From Campylobacterales bacterium (GTDB taxonomy: Bacteria > Campylobacterota > Campylobacteria > Campylobacterales > Campylobacteraceae): DNA of 64,000 bases. Positions 1-9,173 of this stretch are shown here, one piece after another. The stretch is taken from contig JACUTV010000002.1 in the NCBI GenBank assembly GCA_014859645.1, positions 1 to 64,000 on the forward strand, written 5' to 3'. Each line of letters starts with the position of its first letter. Position 1 is the first letter of the stretch. The notes beneath the pieces were generated by a model. It was not told where the DNA came from, ran no database searches, and saw only the letters and a program-made list of their open reading frames with translations. The position numbers and the translations under genes are program-made.

Positions 1-573
1 GGCATTACCATCCGCCTAAAAGGGGTGGCTAACGATTACCTCGGAAAAGGGATGAATGGCGGCAAGATTATCATCACGCCACGCCACCAAGGGAGTAATT
101 ATTCGTGTGCGGGAAACACCTGTTTGTATGGGGCAACGGGAGGAAAAGTTTTTCTTGCGGGCAGCGTGGGTGAACGCTTTTGTGTGCGAAACTCTGGGGC
201 TACCACGGTAGTAGAAGGAACAGGAGACCATGCGTGCGAGTACATGACAGGCGGTGTGGTTGGTATCTTGGGTAAAACCGGAGTGAACTTTGGTGCTGGC
301 ATGACAGGCGGTATCGCTTTTGTGTACGACGAAGAGCACGAGTTTATCGACAAGCTCAACCAAGAGCTTGTCATTGGCGTGCGGATTGATACGGATGAGA
401 TGGATGAGGCGCGCCATTTCTTGAAACGTTTGCTTCGAACACATATCAATGAAACCGAGAGTGAAAAAGCCCAGTATATTTTAGAAAACTTTAGGCATGC
501 GGTGCGGGACTTTTGGATGGTTCGCCCCAAAGACATGACTAAAGTGCCCTTGAATCCTCAGGATGGAGACTAA
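1..573 (+). CDS. gltB: Glutamate synthase large subunit, C-terminal part (5' truncated by window)
   Basis: Open frame from base 1 (GITIRLKGVANDYLGKGMNGGKIIITPR...) with the GltB C-terminal glycine-rich GXXGXXXG beta-helix pattern; directly precedes gltD. Confidence 0.92.
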   Translation, partial: GITIRLKGVANDYLGKGMNGGKIIITPRHQGSNYSCAGNTCLYGATGGKVFLAGSVGERFCVRNSGATTVVEGTGDHACEYMTGGVVGILGKTGVNFGAGMTGGIAFVYDEEHEFIDKLNQELVIGVRIDTDEMDEARHFLKRLLRTHINETESEKAQYILENFRHAVRDFWMVRPKDMTKVPLNPQDGD

Positions 574-574
574 G

Positions 575-1957
575 ATGCAAAATTTTATTACCGTTGAACG
601 ACTTGAACCAAAGCGCCGTGAAGCTACCCAGCGTATTAAAGATTTTCGAGAGATTTACGAGGTGATGACCAAGGAAGAAGCTTCTTCGCAAGCAGGACGC
701 TGTATTCAGTGTGGCGACCCTTTTTGTCACAGCAAATGCCCCTTGCACAATTTCATTCCTTTTTGGTTGCGCTCTACAAGCAGGTACGATGAAAAACTTT
801 CTTTTGCCCTTTCCAATGAGTCCAATCCTTTTCCTGAAATCACAGGAAGGATTTGTCCACAAGACAGGTTGTGCGAGGGCGATTGTACGCTCAATGATGG
901 TCATGGTGCCATTACGATTGGGGCGATTGAAACGTTTATCAGTGAAAACGGCTTTAAACGAGGGTTGCGACCAGAATTTCCAGGCATCACTACCACAAAA
1001 AAAGTAGCGGTGATTGGAGCGGGACCAGCAGGCATTGCCGCAGCGACGTACTTGCTTCGTGCGGGCATCGCAGTGTCTATGTATGAACGACAAAACCGTC
1101 CAGGAGGGCTGATGACCTATGGCATTCCTGGGTTTAAGTTGGAAAAAGAAGTGGTGTTTCGCAGAATTCGTTGGCTAGAAGAAGCGGGGATGTGCTTACA
1201 TGTAAACACAGAAGTAGGAAAAGATATCAGCTTTGATGCTATTGCTAGTACGCATGATGCAGTGTTTGTTTCCATCGGAGCAGAAACCTCAAAACGCCCC
1301 AACCTTGCCAACGATACAGCCCCTGGCGTCGTGATGGCTATCGACTTTTTGCGCTCCATTCAGCAAAAGCTGTTTCAAGAAACCAAAAGCGTCGTGGTGG
1401 ACGTTAAAGGGCGCAATGTAGTCGTGATTGGCGGGGGTGATACGGCCATGGACTGCATCCGCACCTCTATTCGAGAGGGCGCAAAAAGCGTGACATGTTT
1501 ATATCGACGAGACAAGTACAATATGCCTGGTTCCAAAAAAGAGTTCAAAAACGCATTGGAAGAAGGGGCAGAGTTTGTTTACAATGTTTCCCCGAAAGAA
1601 GTGCTGGTGAACAGTGAGGGTAAGGCTATTGGCATTGAAATGCAAAAGACGATTTTGGGCAACAAGGACGCATCGGGTCGTCAAAATGTCGAGGTAGTCA
1701 AAGGAAGTGACTTTCGCGTGGACGGGGACGTGGTGATTTTTGCCCTAGGATTTTCACCCAGTGTGCCAGAGTTTTTAGCGGAAAATGGCATTGAAGTGAA
1801 TAAGTGGGGCGGGATTGTTGTGAATGGACGATTTGAAACAACAAAGCCAGGTATCTACGCAGGGGGCGATTGCAAGCGGGGTTCGGATTTAGTAGTTACT
1901 GCCGCAGCTGAGGGGAAAAAAGCGGCTGAAGCTATCATAGAAACGTTGTTAAAGTAA
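575..1957 (+). CDS. gltD: Glutamate synthase small subunit
   Basis: ORF MQNFITVERLEPKRREATQRIKDFREIYEV..., N-terminal Fe-S cysteines (CIQCGDPFC), dinucleotide-binding GAGPAG and GGGDTAMDC motifs. Start ATG 575 preferred over 563. Confidence 0.95.
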   Translation: MQNFITVERLEPKRREATQRIKDFREIYEVMTKEEASSQAGRCIQCGDPFCHSKCPLHNFIPFWLRSTSRYDEKLSFALSNESNPFPEITGRICPQDRLCEGDCTLNDGHGAITIGAIETFISENGFKRGLRPEFPGITTTKKVAVIGAGPAGIAAATYLLRAGIAVSMYERQNRPGGLMTYGIPGFKLEKEVVFRRIRWLEEAGMCLHVNTEVGKDISFDAIASTHDAVFVSIGAETSKRPNLANDTAPGVVMAIDFLRSIQQKLFQETKSVVVDVKGRNVVVIGGGDTAMDCIRTSIREGAKSVTCLYRRDKYNMPGSKKEFKNALEEGAEFVYNVSPKEVLVNSEGKAIGIEMQKTILGNKDASGRQNVEVVKGSDFRVDGDVVIFALGFSPSVPEFLAENGIEVNKWGGIVVNGRFETTKPGIYAGGDCKRGSDLVVTAAAEGKKAAEAIIETLLK

Positions 1958-2068
1958 GCTCATGTATCTTTAAGAAGTTTACTTTTATATCCATGGGCCA
2001 GCCTAAGGGCGCATAAGGAAGTTTTGGGTACAATGAGCGAAATTTTCTTTAAAATCAGGGTGTAGACG

Positions 2069-2974
2069 ATGAAATTTAGCGAAATATTTTCAAAAATAAG
2101 ACGGCAACAATCGGCCCCCGCTGAAGCGCCAAGCCATTGGGTAAAGTGCCAACAGTGTCAGTCGCTCATGTACTACAAAGAGATCGAAAACCAGTTTAAC
2201 GTGTGTCCAAAATGTGGATTTCATATGCGAATAAGCGCACAAAAGCGTATTGAGCTCTTGAGTGATGAGGGAAGTTTCGAGGAGTTTGATACGACCTTGG
2301 CGCCCGTGGATCCTTTGAAATTTGTTGATAAAAAATCTTATAAAAAACGCATTCAAGAAGCCTATGAAAAAACAGGCCGCCATGCTGCGGTGATTAGCGG
2401 TACATGTAAGATTGATACGATTCCTGCAGAATTAGTGGTGTTTGACTTTAGTTTTATGGGGGGAAGTTTGGGGTCTGTGGAGGGCGAAAAAATTGTGCGT
2501 GCGATTCACCGTGCTATCGACCACCGCCATGGACTTGTGATTGTAAGTGCTAGTGGCGGTGCTAGGATGCAAGAAAGCACTTTTTCATTGCTTCAAATGT
2601 CTAAAACTTCCGCTGCACTTAAAAAACTCTCCAAAGCAAAACTCCCGTACATTTCTATTTTAACAGACCCAACCATGGGGGGCGTGAGTGCTTCTTTTGC
2701 ATGGCTAGGGGATATCATCATGGCAGAACCTGGTGCGCTCATTGGATTTGCGGGCCAACGGGTCATCAAACAAACCATTGGGGCAGATTTGCCAGAAGGC
2801 TTTCAGCGTTCAGAATTTTTGCTTGAGCACGGATTGATTGACATGATTGTGCAGCGCAATGACATGAAAAAAAGCGTTGGCGATCTGTTGCGTTTTTTGA
2901 GCGCACCTGCTGCTGCTCCGGCTTCTTTAGAACAGGAAGAATTTACCTTCAAACTCAAAGAGCCCAACGCATGA
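2069..2974 (+). CDS. accD: Acetyl-CoA carboxylase carboxyltransferase beta subunit
   Basis: N-terminal zinc ribbon (CQQCQSLMYY...CPKCGFH) and SGGARMQE carboxyltransferase motif. Confidence 0.97.
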   Translation: MKFSEIFSKIRRQQSAPAEAPSHWVKCQQCQSLMYYKEIENQFNVCPKCGFHMRISAQKRIELLSDEGSFEEFDTTLAPVDPLKFVDKKSYKKRIQEAYEKTGRHAAVISGTCKIDTIPAELVVFDFSFMGGSLGSVEGEKIVRAIHRAIDHRHGLVIVSASGGARMQESTFSLLQMSKTSAALKKLSKAKLPYISILTDPTMGGVSASFAWLGDIIMAEPGALIGFAGQRVIKQTIGADLPEGFQRSEFLLEHGLIDMIVQRNDMKKSVGDLLRFLSAPAAAPASLEQEEFTFKLKEPNA

Positions 2975-3426
2975 GAATCGGCGTATATTCCATCGAAAAA
3001 TCCTCAAGCGGCTTTGTCGATGGAATGGTAAAAGAGTATGTCAAACAAGCCTCTCGGTACGCTAAGCTTGAAGATATTGTCGTGTTTAACAAGGAGATTG
3101 CCAAGGCGCAGACGGTGGATGCCTTGGCTGCCAAAGAAGCTTACACAAAAGCTTTTGAGCCCCATATGAAGGGCTTTTGTGTGGCTTTAGATGTGCAAGG
3201 AGAAACCCTTGAGAGCACTTCTTTTGCCAAAATGATTGCTTCAGAATCAGACATTCGCTTTTTTATTGGCGGGGCGTATGGATTCTGCGCGGATTTTCTA
3301 ACCAAGCATCAAAAGGTTATAAGCTTAAGTAGACTAACATACGCACACAAAATTGCGAAAGTAGTTTTGTTTGAGCAAATTTACCGAGGATTGTGTATTA
3401 ACCACCACCATCCTTATCACAAATAA
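2971..3426 (+). CDS. rlmH: 23S rRNA (pseudouridine1915-N3)-methyltransferase
   Basis: Small SPOUT-type protein with FFIGGAYGF and LSRLTYAHKIAKVVLFEQIYRG motifs typical of RlmH. Confidence 0.93.
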   Translation: MRIGVYSIEKSSSGFVDGMVKEYVKQASRYAKLEDIVVFNKEIAKAQTVDALAAKEAYTKAFEPHMKGFCVALDVQGETLESTSFAKMIASESDIRFFIGGAYGFCADFLTKHQKVISLSRLTYAHKIAKVVLFEQIYRGLCINHHHPYHK

Positions 3427-3442
3427 TCGCCAAAGGAAGACG

Positions 3443-3796
3443 ATGCACGAGAGTGATTTGAAGTATTTTAAAGAGTTGCTCCATGAGCGGAAACGACAGA
3501 TTAAGAAAAATCTTGAAGACGCGCACCGTGAGATTGAAGGGTTGAATGAAAGCGAAGCAAACGATGAAGCAGATTTTGCTTCCATCAGCACAGACCGCAT
3601 GATCGAACAAGCAATTTCCACGCAACAAAGTCGTGAATTGGTTGAAATCGAGATCGCGCTTAGCAAGATTTCCAATGGAACGTATGGGATTTGTGATATG
3701 TGTGAAGAAGAGATTGGCATGCAAAGGCTTAAGGTCAAACCCCATGCAAAGTATTGCATTGTGTGCCGAGAGATTATTGAGAAAACAGCTAAATAA
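3443..3796 (+). CDS. DksA/TraR-family zinc-finger regulator
   Basis: Coiled-coil N-terminus plus GTYGICDMCEEEIGMQRLKVKPHAKYCIVCRE zinc finger. Start ATG 3443 in the 3371-3796 ORF. Confidence 0.9.
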   Translation: MHESDLKYFKELLHERKRQIKKNLEDAHREIEGLNESEANDEADFASISTDRMIEQAISTQQSRELVEIEIALSKISNGTYGICDMCEEEIGMQRLKVKPHAKYCIVCREIIEKTAK

Positions 3797-3806
3797 AGGA
3801 GTGTCT

Positions 3807-4811
3807 ATGGGAATTAAACGCTACATTCTCCTTTCATTGGTATTTATTGTTGCGGTTGGGTTGTATGTTTTTAGTTTTGAAGGGGCCCAGCTTAGCAGAG
3901 AATTTTTTGGTCTTAGCGTGACACTTCCTGTGGCGTTGTGGGTGATTATTCCGAGTATCGCATTGGTGCTTGCTTCGGTAGTGCATATGGTGTTTTACTA
4001 CGCCAAAGCAGGGCTTCAAGAGCGCGCTCGCAAAAAAGATTATGAACATTTTATTGACGCGGCTAAAGCGTCACTGCTAGGTGAAGAATCTCATGTTGGG
4101 TTTAAATCCCACTGGTTCAAATTGCCCGCAGAGCTTCTGTCTCGCATGACGCTAAAGCCAGACGCAACCGCAGAAGGAATTGAAGATGAAGAGCTTAGGA
4201 CTGTAGCAGAGGTTGTGGTGCGTGTGCGCCAAGGGGAAGTAGTAGAGCTTAAAAAGTACAAATTACGCCAAGATAACCCTCTTGTGATGCTCAACAAACT
4301 GAATCAACTCAACACTAACCCAAAACTGGCTAGTGAATTTTTGAAAAACTGCGTTTTAGATGAAACCCAGTTGTGCATAAAAGCTTTTGAGGTTTTGCTC
4401 CAAAGCGCTTCATACGCGGAAATTAAGCGCCTTGGCAGGCCTCTTGATGAAACGATGATTTTGGATTTATTGCGTCGCCATGCAGACGGAGACGATGCTC
4501 TTCATATGGAAGAAATAGAATGTGAAGCCTTGTTGGCAAGTCCTGCCCTCTCAAAACAAGGACTTATTAAAGCAGCAAAAATCCTTCTGCCCATTTTAAA
4601 CCCGGATGCAGTGGTGCTGTTGTTTGAAAAACTTTACAATGCCAGAGTAGAAGCGTGTGACGCCTTTTTATACGTTTTATTTGAGCTACAGATGATTGAC
4701 CGCGTACGTGAAGTTTTGGAAAACAGTGACAAAGACGATTTGGTAAAATTTAAACTTCTTCTTTTCTTGCGTGACCACGGAAAACACTGCGACACCTCGC
4801 TTTTTGTATAA
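3807..4811 (+). CDS. Conserved membrane-anchored protein of unknown function
   Basis: ORF MGIKRYILLSLVFIVAVGLYVF... with two N-terminal TM segments; ATG 3807 preceded by AAAGGAG. Confidence 0.8.
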   Translation: MGIKRYILLSLVFIVAVGLYVFSFEGAQLSREFFGLSVTLPVALWVIIPSIALVLASVVHMVFYYAKAGLQERARKKDYEHFIDAAKASLLGEESHVGFKSHWFKLPAELLSRMTLKPDATAEGIEDEELRTVAEVVVRVRQGEVVELKKYKLRQDNPLVMLNKLNQLNTNPKLASEFLKNCVLDETQLCIKAFEVLLQSASYAEIKRLGRPLDETMILDLLRRHADGDDALHMEEIECEALLASPALSKQGLIKAAKILLPILNPDAVVLLFEKLYNARVEACDAFLYVLFELQMIDRVREVLENSDKDDLVKFKLLLFLRDHGKHCDTSLFV

Positions 4812-5762
4812 ATGACCGGTATTGATTTTAGCAAGTGCCCCTTAGCACTTGCTCCACTAGCAGGCTTCACCGACCTTCCGTTTCGTCGGGTTGCAAAGCG
4901 TTTTGGCGCGGACGTGACCGTTTCAGAAATGATTAGCGCCAACGCCTTGGTGTATCACTCAAAAAAAACCTTCAAAATGCTCGAAAAATCCCCCCTTGAA
5001 ATGCCTTACATTGTCCAACTTGCGGGTTCGGATGTGCAGGTCTTAAAAGAAGCTGTACGGATGCTCAATGACATGGAAGGGATTGATGGGATTGATTTAA
5101 ACTGCGGTTGTCCTGTGCCAAAAGTGGTTGCCCAAAGCGCGGGGTCTTCGCTTTTGTTGGACTTGCCTAAGCTTGGAGCGCTTATTGAAGCCATTAAAAC
5201 CACTTCTACAAAGCAATACACGAGTGCGAAGGTGCGCCTTGGATTTGTAGAAAAAACACCAGGTGCGATTGCCAAAATAGCAGAAGCTTCGGGAGCAGAT
5301 TTTTTAAGTGTGCATGGTCGTACCCGTTCTGGTGGCTACCATGCAAAGGTGGATTATGAGGCTATTCGGGAAGCAAAAGCGAGTGTGCGCATTCCTGTTT
5401 TTGCTAATGGGGACATTAAAGATGTCGAAACAGCCTTACATGTAAAGGCATTTACGGGATGTGAAGGGTTGATGATTGGGCGAGGGGCCGTGGGAAGTCC
5501 ATGGATTTTTCACCAAATCAAGCACCAAAGCACGACCGTTGAGCCTGCGCTGGTGCGCGCGATTGTCCTAGAACATTTTGATGCGATGCTCGATTTTTAC
5601 CAAGAAAAAGGAGTGAGTATCTTCCGCAAACACCTTCATACTTACTCTAAAGGCTATGCGAATGCTAGCGTTTTTCGAGATACCATCAATCGCATCGATG
5701 CGCCAGCAGCGGCACGTGAATGCATTGATGCTTTTTTTAGCCTAGAATCCCCAACCATTTAA
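4812..5762 (+). CDS. dusB: tRNA-dihydrouridine synthase (DusB-type)
   Basis: ALAPLAGFTDLPFR, DLNCGCPVPKV, SVHGRTRSGGY, MIGRGAVGSPWIF motifs. Confidence 0.92.
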   Translation: MTGIDFSKCPLALAPLAGFTDLPFRRVAKRFGADVTVSEMISANALVYHSKKTFKMLEKSPLEMPYIVQLAGSDVQVLKEAVRMLNDMEGIDGIDLNCGCPVPKVVAQSAGSSLLLDLPKLGALIEAIKTTSTKQYTSAKVRLGFVEKTPGAIAKIAEASGADFLSVHGRTRSGGYHAKVDYEAIREAKASVRIPVFANGDIKDVETALHVKAFTGCEGLMIGRGAVGSPWIFHQIKHQSTTVEPALVRAIVLEHFDAMLDFYQEKGVSIFRKHLHTYSKGYANASVFRDTINRIDAPAAARECIDAFFSLESPTI

Positions 5763-6648
5763 ACGCCCAAATCATCCCCGCTAAGTACCCCATATACACA
5801 ACCGAAGTGACCAAAACCATGGACGTGACATCCACGGGACGGCAGTAGTACAACGAAGCGAAGTTGATGTTATTGACTGCCATGGGTACGGTGAGTTGCA
5901 AAAGTAGCACGCCTGTAAGCAAGGGAGAGAGGTCTAGCCAAAGGAAAAAAGGGAATAAAAGCAAGGGCAATAGGCCAAATTTTAACACGTTGGCATGGAC
6001 AAGTAATTTCACGTTAAGCGCGCGGAGTTTAACTTGATTGAGGAACATGCCAAAGGTGAGAAGTTGGAAGGTAAGGGCGGTGTGTGCACCCATTTCAAGG
6101 GCTCTAAAAATGTTTTCTTCAATGCGTACATGTAAGAGGTTAAGGGCAAGTGCCACAAATCCTACCCAAATGACAGGGAGCTTTACGATATTCACAAGGG
6201 AGGCGCGCAAGGAGTAGTTGCCCCGCGAGTATAAAAAAACGCCTACGGTTTGGAGTAAAAATATATTACACAAGGTCATGAGCGAAGTGTAAACTACCGA
6301 AGCCTCCCCAAAGATTGCGATGCCAAGAGGGATGCCAAGGTTTCCCGTGTTGCCAATGACGGCTCCAGCGGTGAGAATGGAGCGCTCTTGGGTGTCTTTA
6401 AAAAAGAATGTCGCCACACTGAAACTGACGAGTAAGCACATTCCAATCCCAGCAAAAAACCACAAAGGAACTAAAAGCAGCTCCATGTTAAGAGGGCGGG
6501 TTGAAAGACCCCAAAAAGCTAGGATGGGTTGAAAAAAATAGAGCGAGAGTACGACAAAAGAGCGCTCTTGGACTTGGTCTTGAAACCATTTTTTGGCAAA
6601 AAATCCTACAAAAACAAAACAATAAACTGCAAGAACAGAGTAAAACAT
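5737..6648 (-). CDS. AEC-family auxin-efflux-type transporter
   Basis: Hydrophobic multi-TM ORF with the GNTGNLGIPLG motif of AEC permeases. Confidence 0.85.
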   Translation of the reverse strand: MFYSVLAVYCFVFVGFFAKKWFQDQVQERSFVVLSLYFFQPILAFWGLSTRPLNMELLLVPLWFFAGIGMCLLVSFSVATFFFKDTQERSILTAGAVIGNTGNLGIPLGIAIFGEASVVYTSLMTLCNIFLLQTVGVFLYSRGNYSLRASLVNIVKLPVIWVGFVALALNLLHVRIEENIFRALEMGAHTALTFQLLTFGMFLNQVKLRALNVKLLVHANVLKFGLLPLLLFPFFLWLDLSPLLTGVLLLQLTVPMAVNNINFASLYYCRPVDVTSMVLVTSVVYMGYLAGMIWAFKWLGILG

Positions 6649-7473
6649 TTACCGTGTTGGTGTAAAATCTTGACTTGCTTTTTCCTTGTAGGAACTTAGC
6701 TGGTTTTGTTGAATACGCAGGTATTCGTCAAGTTTTTGACGATTTTGCTCAAACACATTTTTAAACTCTCCATCATCGCGCACCCTTCCTTCACCAAACC
6801 GCTCTAGCAGGAGATTGGAGCTTCCGGTGACGATGAGGTATTGGTGTTTTTCAAATTCCAACAAGACAACTTTGTTGGCAGCATCCAGTGGTTTTTGATA
6901 CAGAACCTTTAGCGCTTCTGTGTTGGAGCCTTGGGGAAAAAGCCACGTGGCCTTTCCTTTTGAAGAAGCAAGTGCAACTTTGCGTTTGACCCAAAAAAGT
7001 ACCAAGAGTAAAAAAAGCATGATACCAATTACGAGCATATAGCGGCCGTCCACGATGCTTTGGCTTTGAGTGCTAGGAAGTGGCGTGGTAACCAAAGGGG
7101 CAGCTTGAACGGGTGTGCTAGAAAGGCGTGCTCTGATGCGTAGACCAAACCCATCGACAGTTTTGGAAGCAAGAACGGAAATGTCTTGGTTGCTCTTTAG
7201 CAAAACGGCCGTACTGTTTTCCACGGGTTCAAGGGTGAGCGCTTGGAGGATGGAGGAGTTAATGGTGCGTTCTACGAACTCGTTGAAATACAAATCTTCA
7301 AGGGTTAAAATAGTCATATCGCCCTCTTTTTTTTGAAGAATCCTTCCTTCGTAAGGCGCATCAAAAGAGAGCATGACATCGATTCTATCGCTACGTTCGT
7401 AGATGTTGTGGGTAAGTAAATTGGAGGCGTAAAGGGAGAATGTGGCACACAAAAAAAGAACAATAACTCTCAT
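6649..7473 (-). CDS. fliO: FliO-like flagellar biosynthesis protein (signal peptide, periplasmic domain, TM, cytoplasmic FliO-like domain)
   Basis: Immediately downstream of fliN; C-terminal region VVLLEFEKHQYLIVTGSSNLLLERF resembles FliO. Family assignment by context and pattern. Confidence 0.6.
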   Translation of the reverse strand: MRVIVLFLCATFSLYASNLLTHNIYERSDRIDVMLSFDAPYEGRILQKKEGDMTILTLEDLYFNEFVERTINSSILQALTLEPVENSTAVLLKSNQDISVLASKTVDGFGLRIRARLSSTPVQAAPLVTTPLPSTQSQSIVDGRYMLVIGIMLFLLLVLFWVKRKVALASSKGKATWLFPQGSNTEALKVLYQKPLDAANKVVLLEFEKHQYLIVTGSSNLLLERFGEGRVRDDGEFKNVFEQNRQKLDEYLRIQQNQLSSYKEKASQDFTPTR

Positions 7474-7781
7474 AAAACCTCTTTCTTGAAGTATTGGATA
7501 ACGGATTTAGAATCAAGGATTTCATTGATACGGATGGCGAGGTTTTTTTCGTACACCATGACTTCGCCTTTGCCAAAAATGCGGTTGTTAATATACAGTT
7601 CAACACTTTCCCCTGCGGGTTTTTCAAGGTCAATGACAGAGCCTTTTTCAAGGCGTAAAAGTTCTTTAATGCTCATGCTCGTCATGCCAAGTTCGGAAAT
7701 AAATTCAACACCAATATCTAAGAGGTCTTCGTATCCTTTAATGAGTGCGTGGTGAATCAGTGGTGGAGTGGTGTCGCTCAC
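7470..7781 (-). CDS. fliN: Flagellar motor switch protein FliN
   Basis: SpoA-type domain: LDIGVEFISELGMTSMSIKELLRLEKGSVIDLEKPAGESVELYINNRIFGKGEVMVYEKNLAIRINEIL. Confidence 0.92.
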   Translation of the reverse strand: MSDTTPPLIHHALIKGYEDLLDIGVEFISELGMTSMSIKELLRLEKGSVIDLEKPAGESVELYINNRIFGKGEVMVYEKNLAIRINEILDSKSVIQYFKKEVL

Positions 7782-8206
7782 AATGTTGTCCTTTGGCCAA
7801 TAAGAAATGTGTGTCCTTCAAGTTCGTAAAGCAAAAACTCTTCCAAGTTTACAGGAAGGGGCGAAGGGATTTCTCCCAGAAATTCGGGCGTGCCAAGTTG
7901 GTAATGGTTTTGTGGGTGTTGCTTTTCCAAGGAAACTTTCGCATGTCCAATGATTTGATTGGCCACTTCCTTGCACAAATCGTCCAAGTCCGCCTCGCAC
8001 AAAGGGCTCTCACCCAACAAAATTTCGCCAAAATTATTCAAAACACCGTCTTCGAAAAAAAGGTAGAAATGGTGTTCTGCGGCGTTACATGTAAGGGGAA
8101 TGGAAGCACCAAAAAATGAAGCACCAAGGCGCGTGCATGGCGTAACTTCAAAGCCTAAAATGTCACTGCAAAAATAGGTTGTCGAGTGGTTAATCGCCGA
8201 AAGCAT
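7778..8206 (-). CDS. CheX-like chemotaxis-associated protein
   Basis: ORF overlapping fliN; pattern DLCKEVANQIIGHAKVSLE resembles the CheX/CheC-type conserved helix. Confidence 0.5.
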   Translation of the reverse strand: MLSAINHSTTYFCSDILGFEVTPCTRLGASFFGASIPLTCNAAEHHFYLFFEDGVLNNFGEILLGESPLCEADLDDLCKEVANQIIGHAKVSLEKQHPQNHYQLGTPEFLGEIPSPLPVNLEEFLLYELEGHTFLIGQRTTL

Positions 8207-8435
8207 CGCACAGATCCTCTCTTACAGGGGTTTTGAGGGTTCATTGTACTCAAAGTGGGGTAAAATCTTACTAAAAGGGAACTAAAACAGGCCCAAATAA
8301 GAGATTAAGAGCCGCTTGGGTACAATAGACCTCTTTTATCGCGCTTTATGGAACGCCCCAAAATACCGTGAATAGACCAGTATTTTGGTGATTGTGTTGA
8401 GGTGAGGTATGTTTCATTACTGAAAGTGAGCGTAT

Positions 8436-9167
8436 GTGTTAGAACTTGTATTCCTAGGAATCGGCGCCGGATTTATTTCGGGATTTTTTGGCATTGGCGG
8501 AGGGACGGTTTTGGTTCCTGCACTGGTGTACCTTGGGTATGACATAAAAGTAGCCATCGCCATTTCCGTCATGCAGATGATGTTTAGCTCAATATTTGGC
8601 TCTTATGTCAACTACAAACATGGTAAACTTGCCTTAAATGATGGCCTGTTGATTGGCGTTGGCGGATTTTTGGGTGCGACCCAGAGCGGGTTGATTGTCA
8701 CCGTGCTCTCGGGACAGATGCTCATGGCTATCTTTACCTTTGCCTTGGTCTTTTCCATCTACCGTTTTGCGCGTGCTCCTGCTATTCCTGGCGGCGAAGC
8801 TATCCGCTCCAAGCCCTTGTTGTTTGGTCTTGGATTTGGCGTGGGTATGGTGGCCATTAGCATAGGCGTTGGCGGGGCGCTGTTTTTGTCGCCCATTCTA
8901 GTAGGCTTGATGCGGTATGATATAAAACGCGCCGTTTCCATGGGGCTCTTTTTTGTCATTTTCTCATCCGTCTCAGGTTTTATTAGCATGAGCTATCACG
9001 GATTGATTGATTACCATGCGGGGTTGGTGTTGGGTATTGCCTCTCTTGCGGGGGTTTATGTTGGCGCCAAGCAATCCCACGCTGTAGAGCGTAAAAAACA
9101 AAAATACCTTTTGATTGGTTTGTATGTCATTTTATTGACATTAACCTTGAATAAACTCTTAGGATAA
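8436..9167 (+). CDS. TauE/SafE-family sulfite exporter-like permease
   Basis: GIGAGFISGFFGIGGGTVLVPALVYLG and SIGVGGALFLSPILV repeats; GTG start. Confidence 0.9.
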   Translation: MLELVFLGIGAGFISGFFGIGGGTVLVPALVYLGYDIKVAIAISVMQMMFSSIFGSYVNYKHGKLALNDGLLIGVGGFLGATQSGLIVTVLSGQMLMAIFTFALVFSIYRFARAPAIPGGEAIRSKPLLFGLGFGVGMVAISIGVGGALFLSPILVGLMRYDIKRAVSMGLFFVIFSSVSGFISMSYHGLIDYHAGLVLGIASLAGVYVGAKQSHAVERKKQKYLLIGLYVILLTLTLNKLLG

Positions 9168-9173
9168 ATAGGC

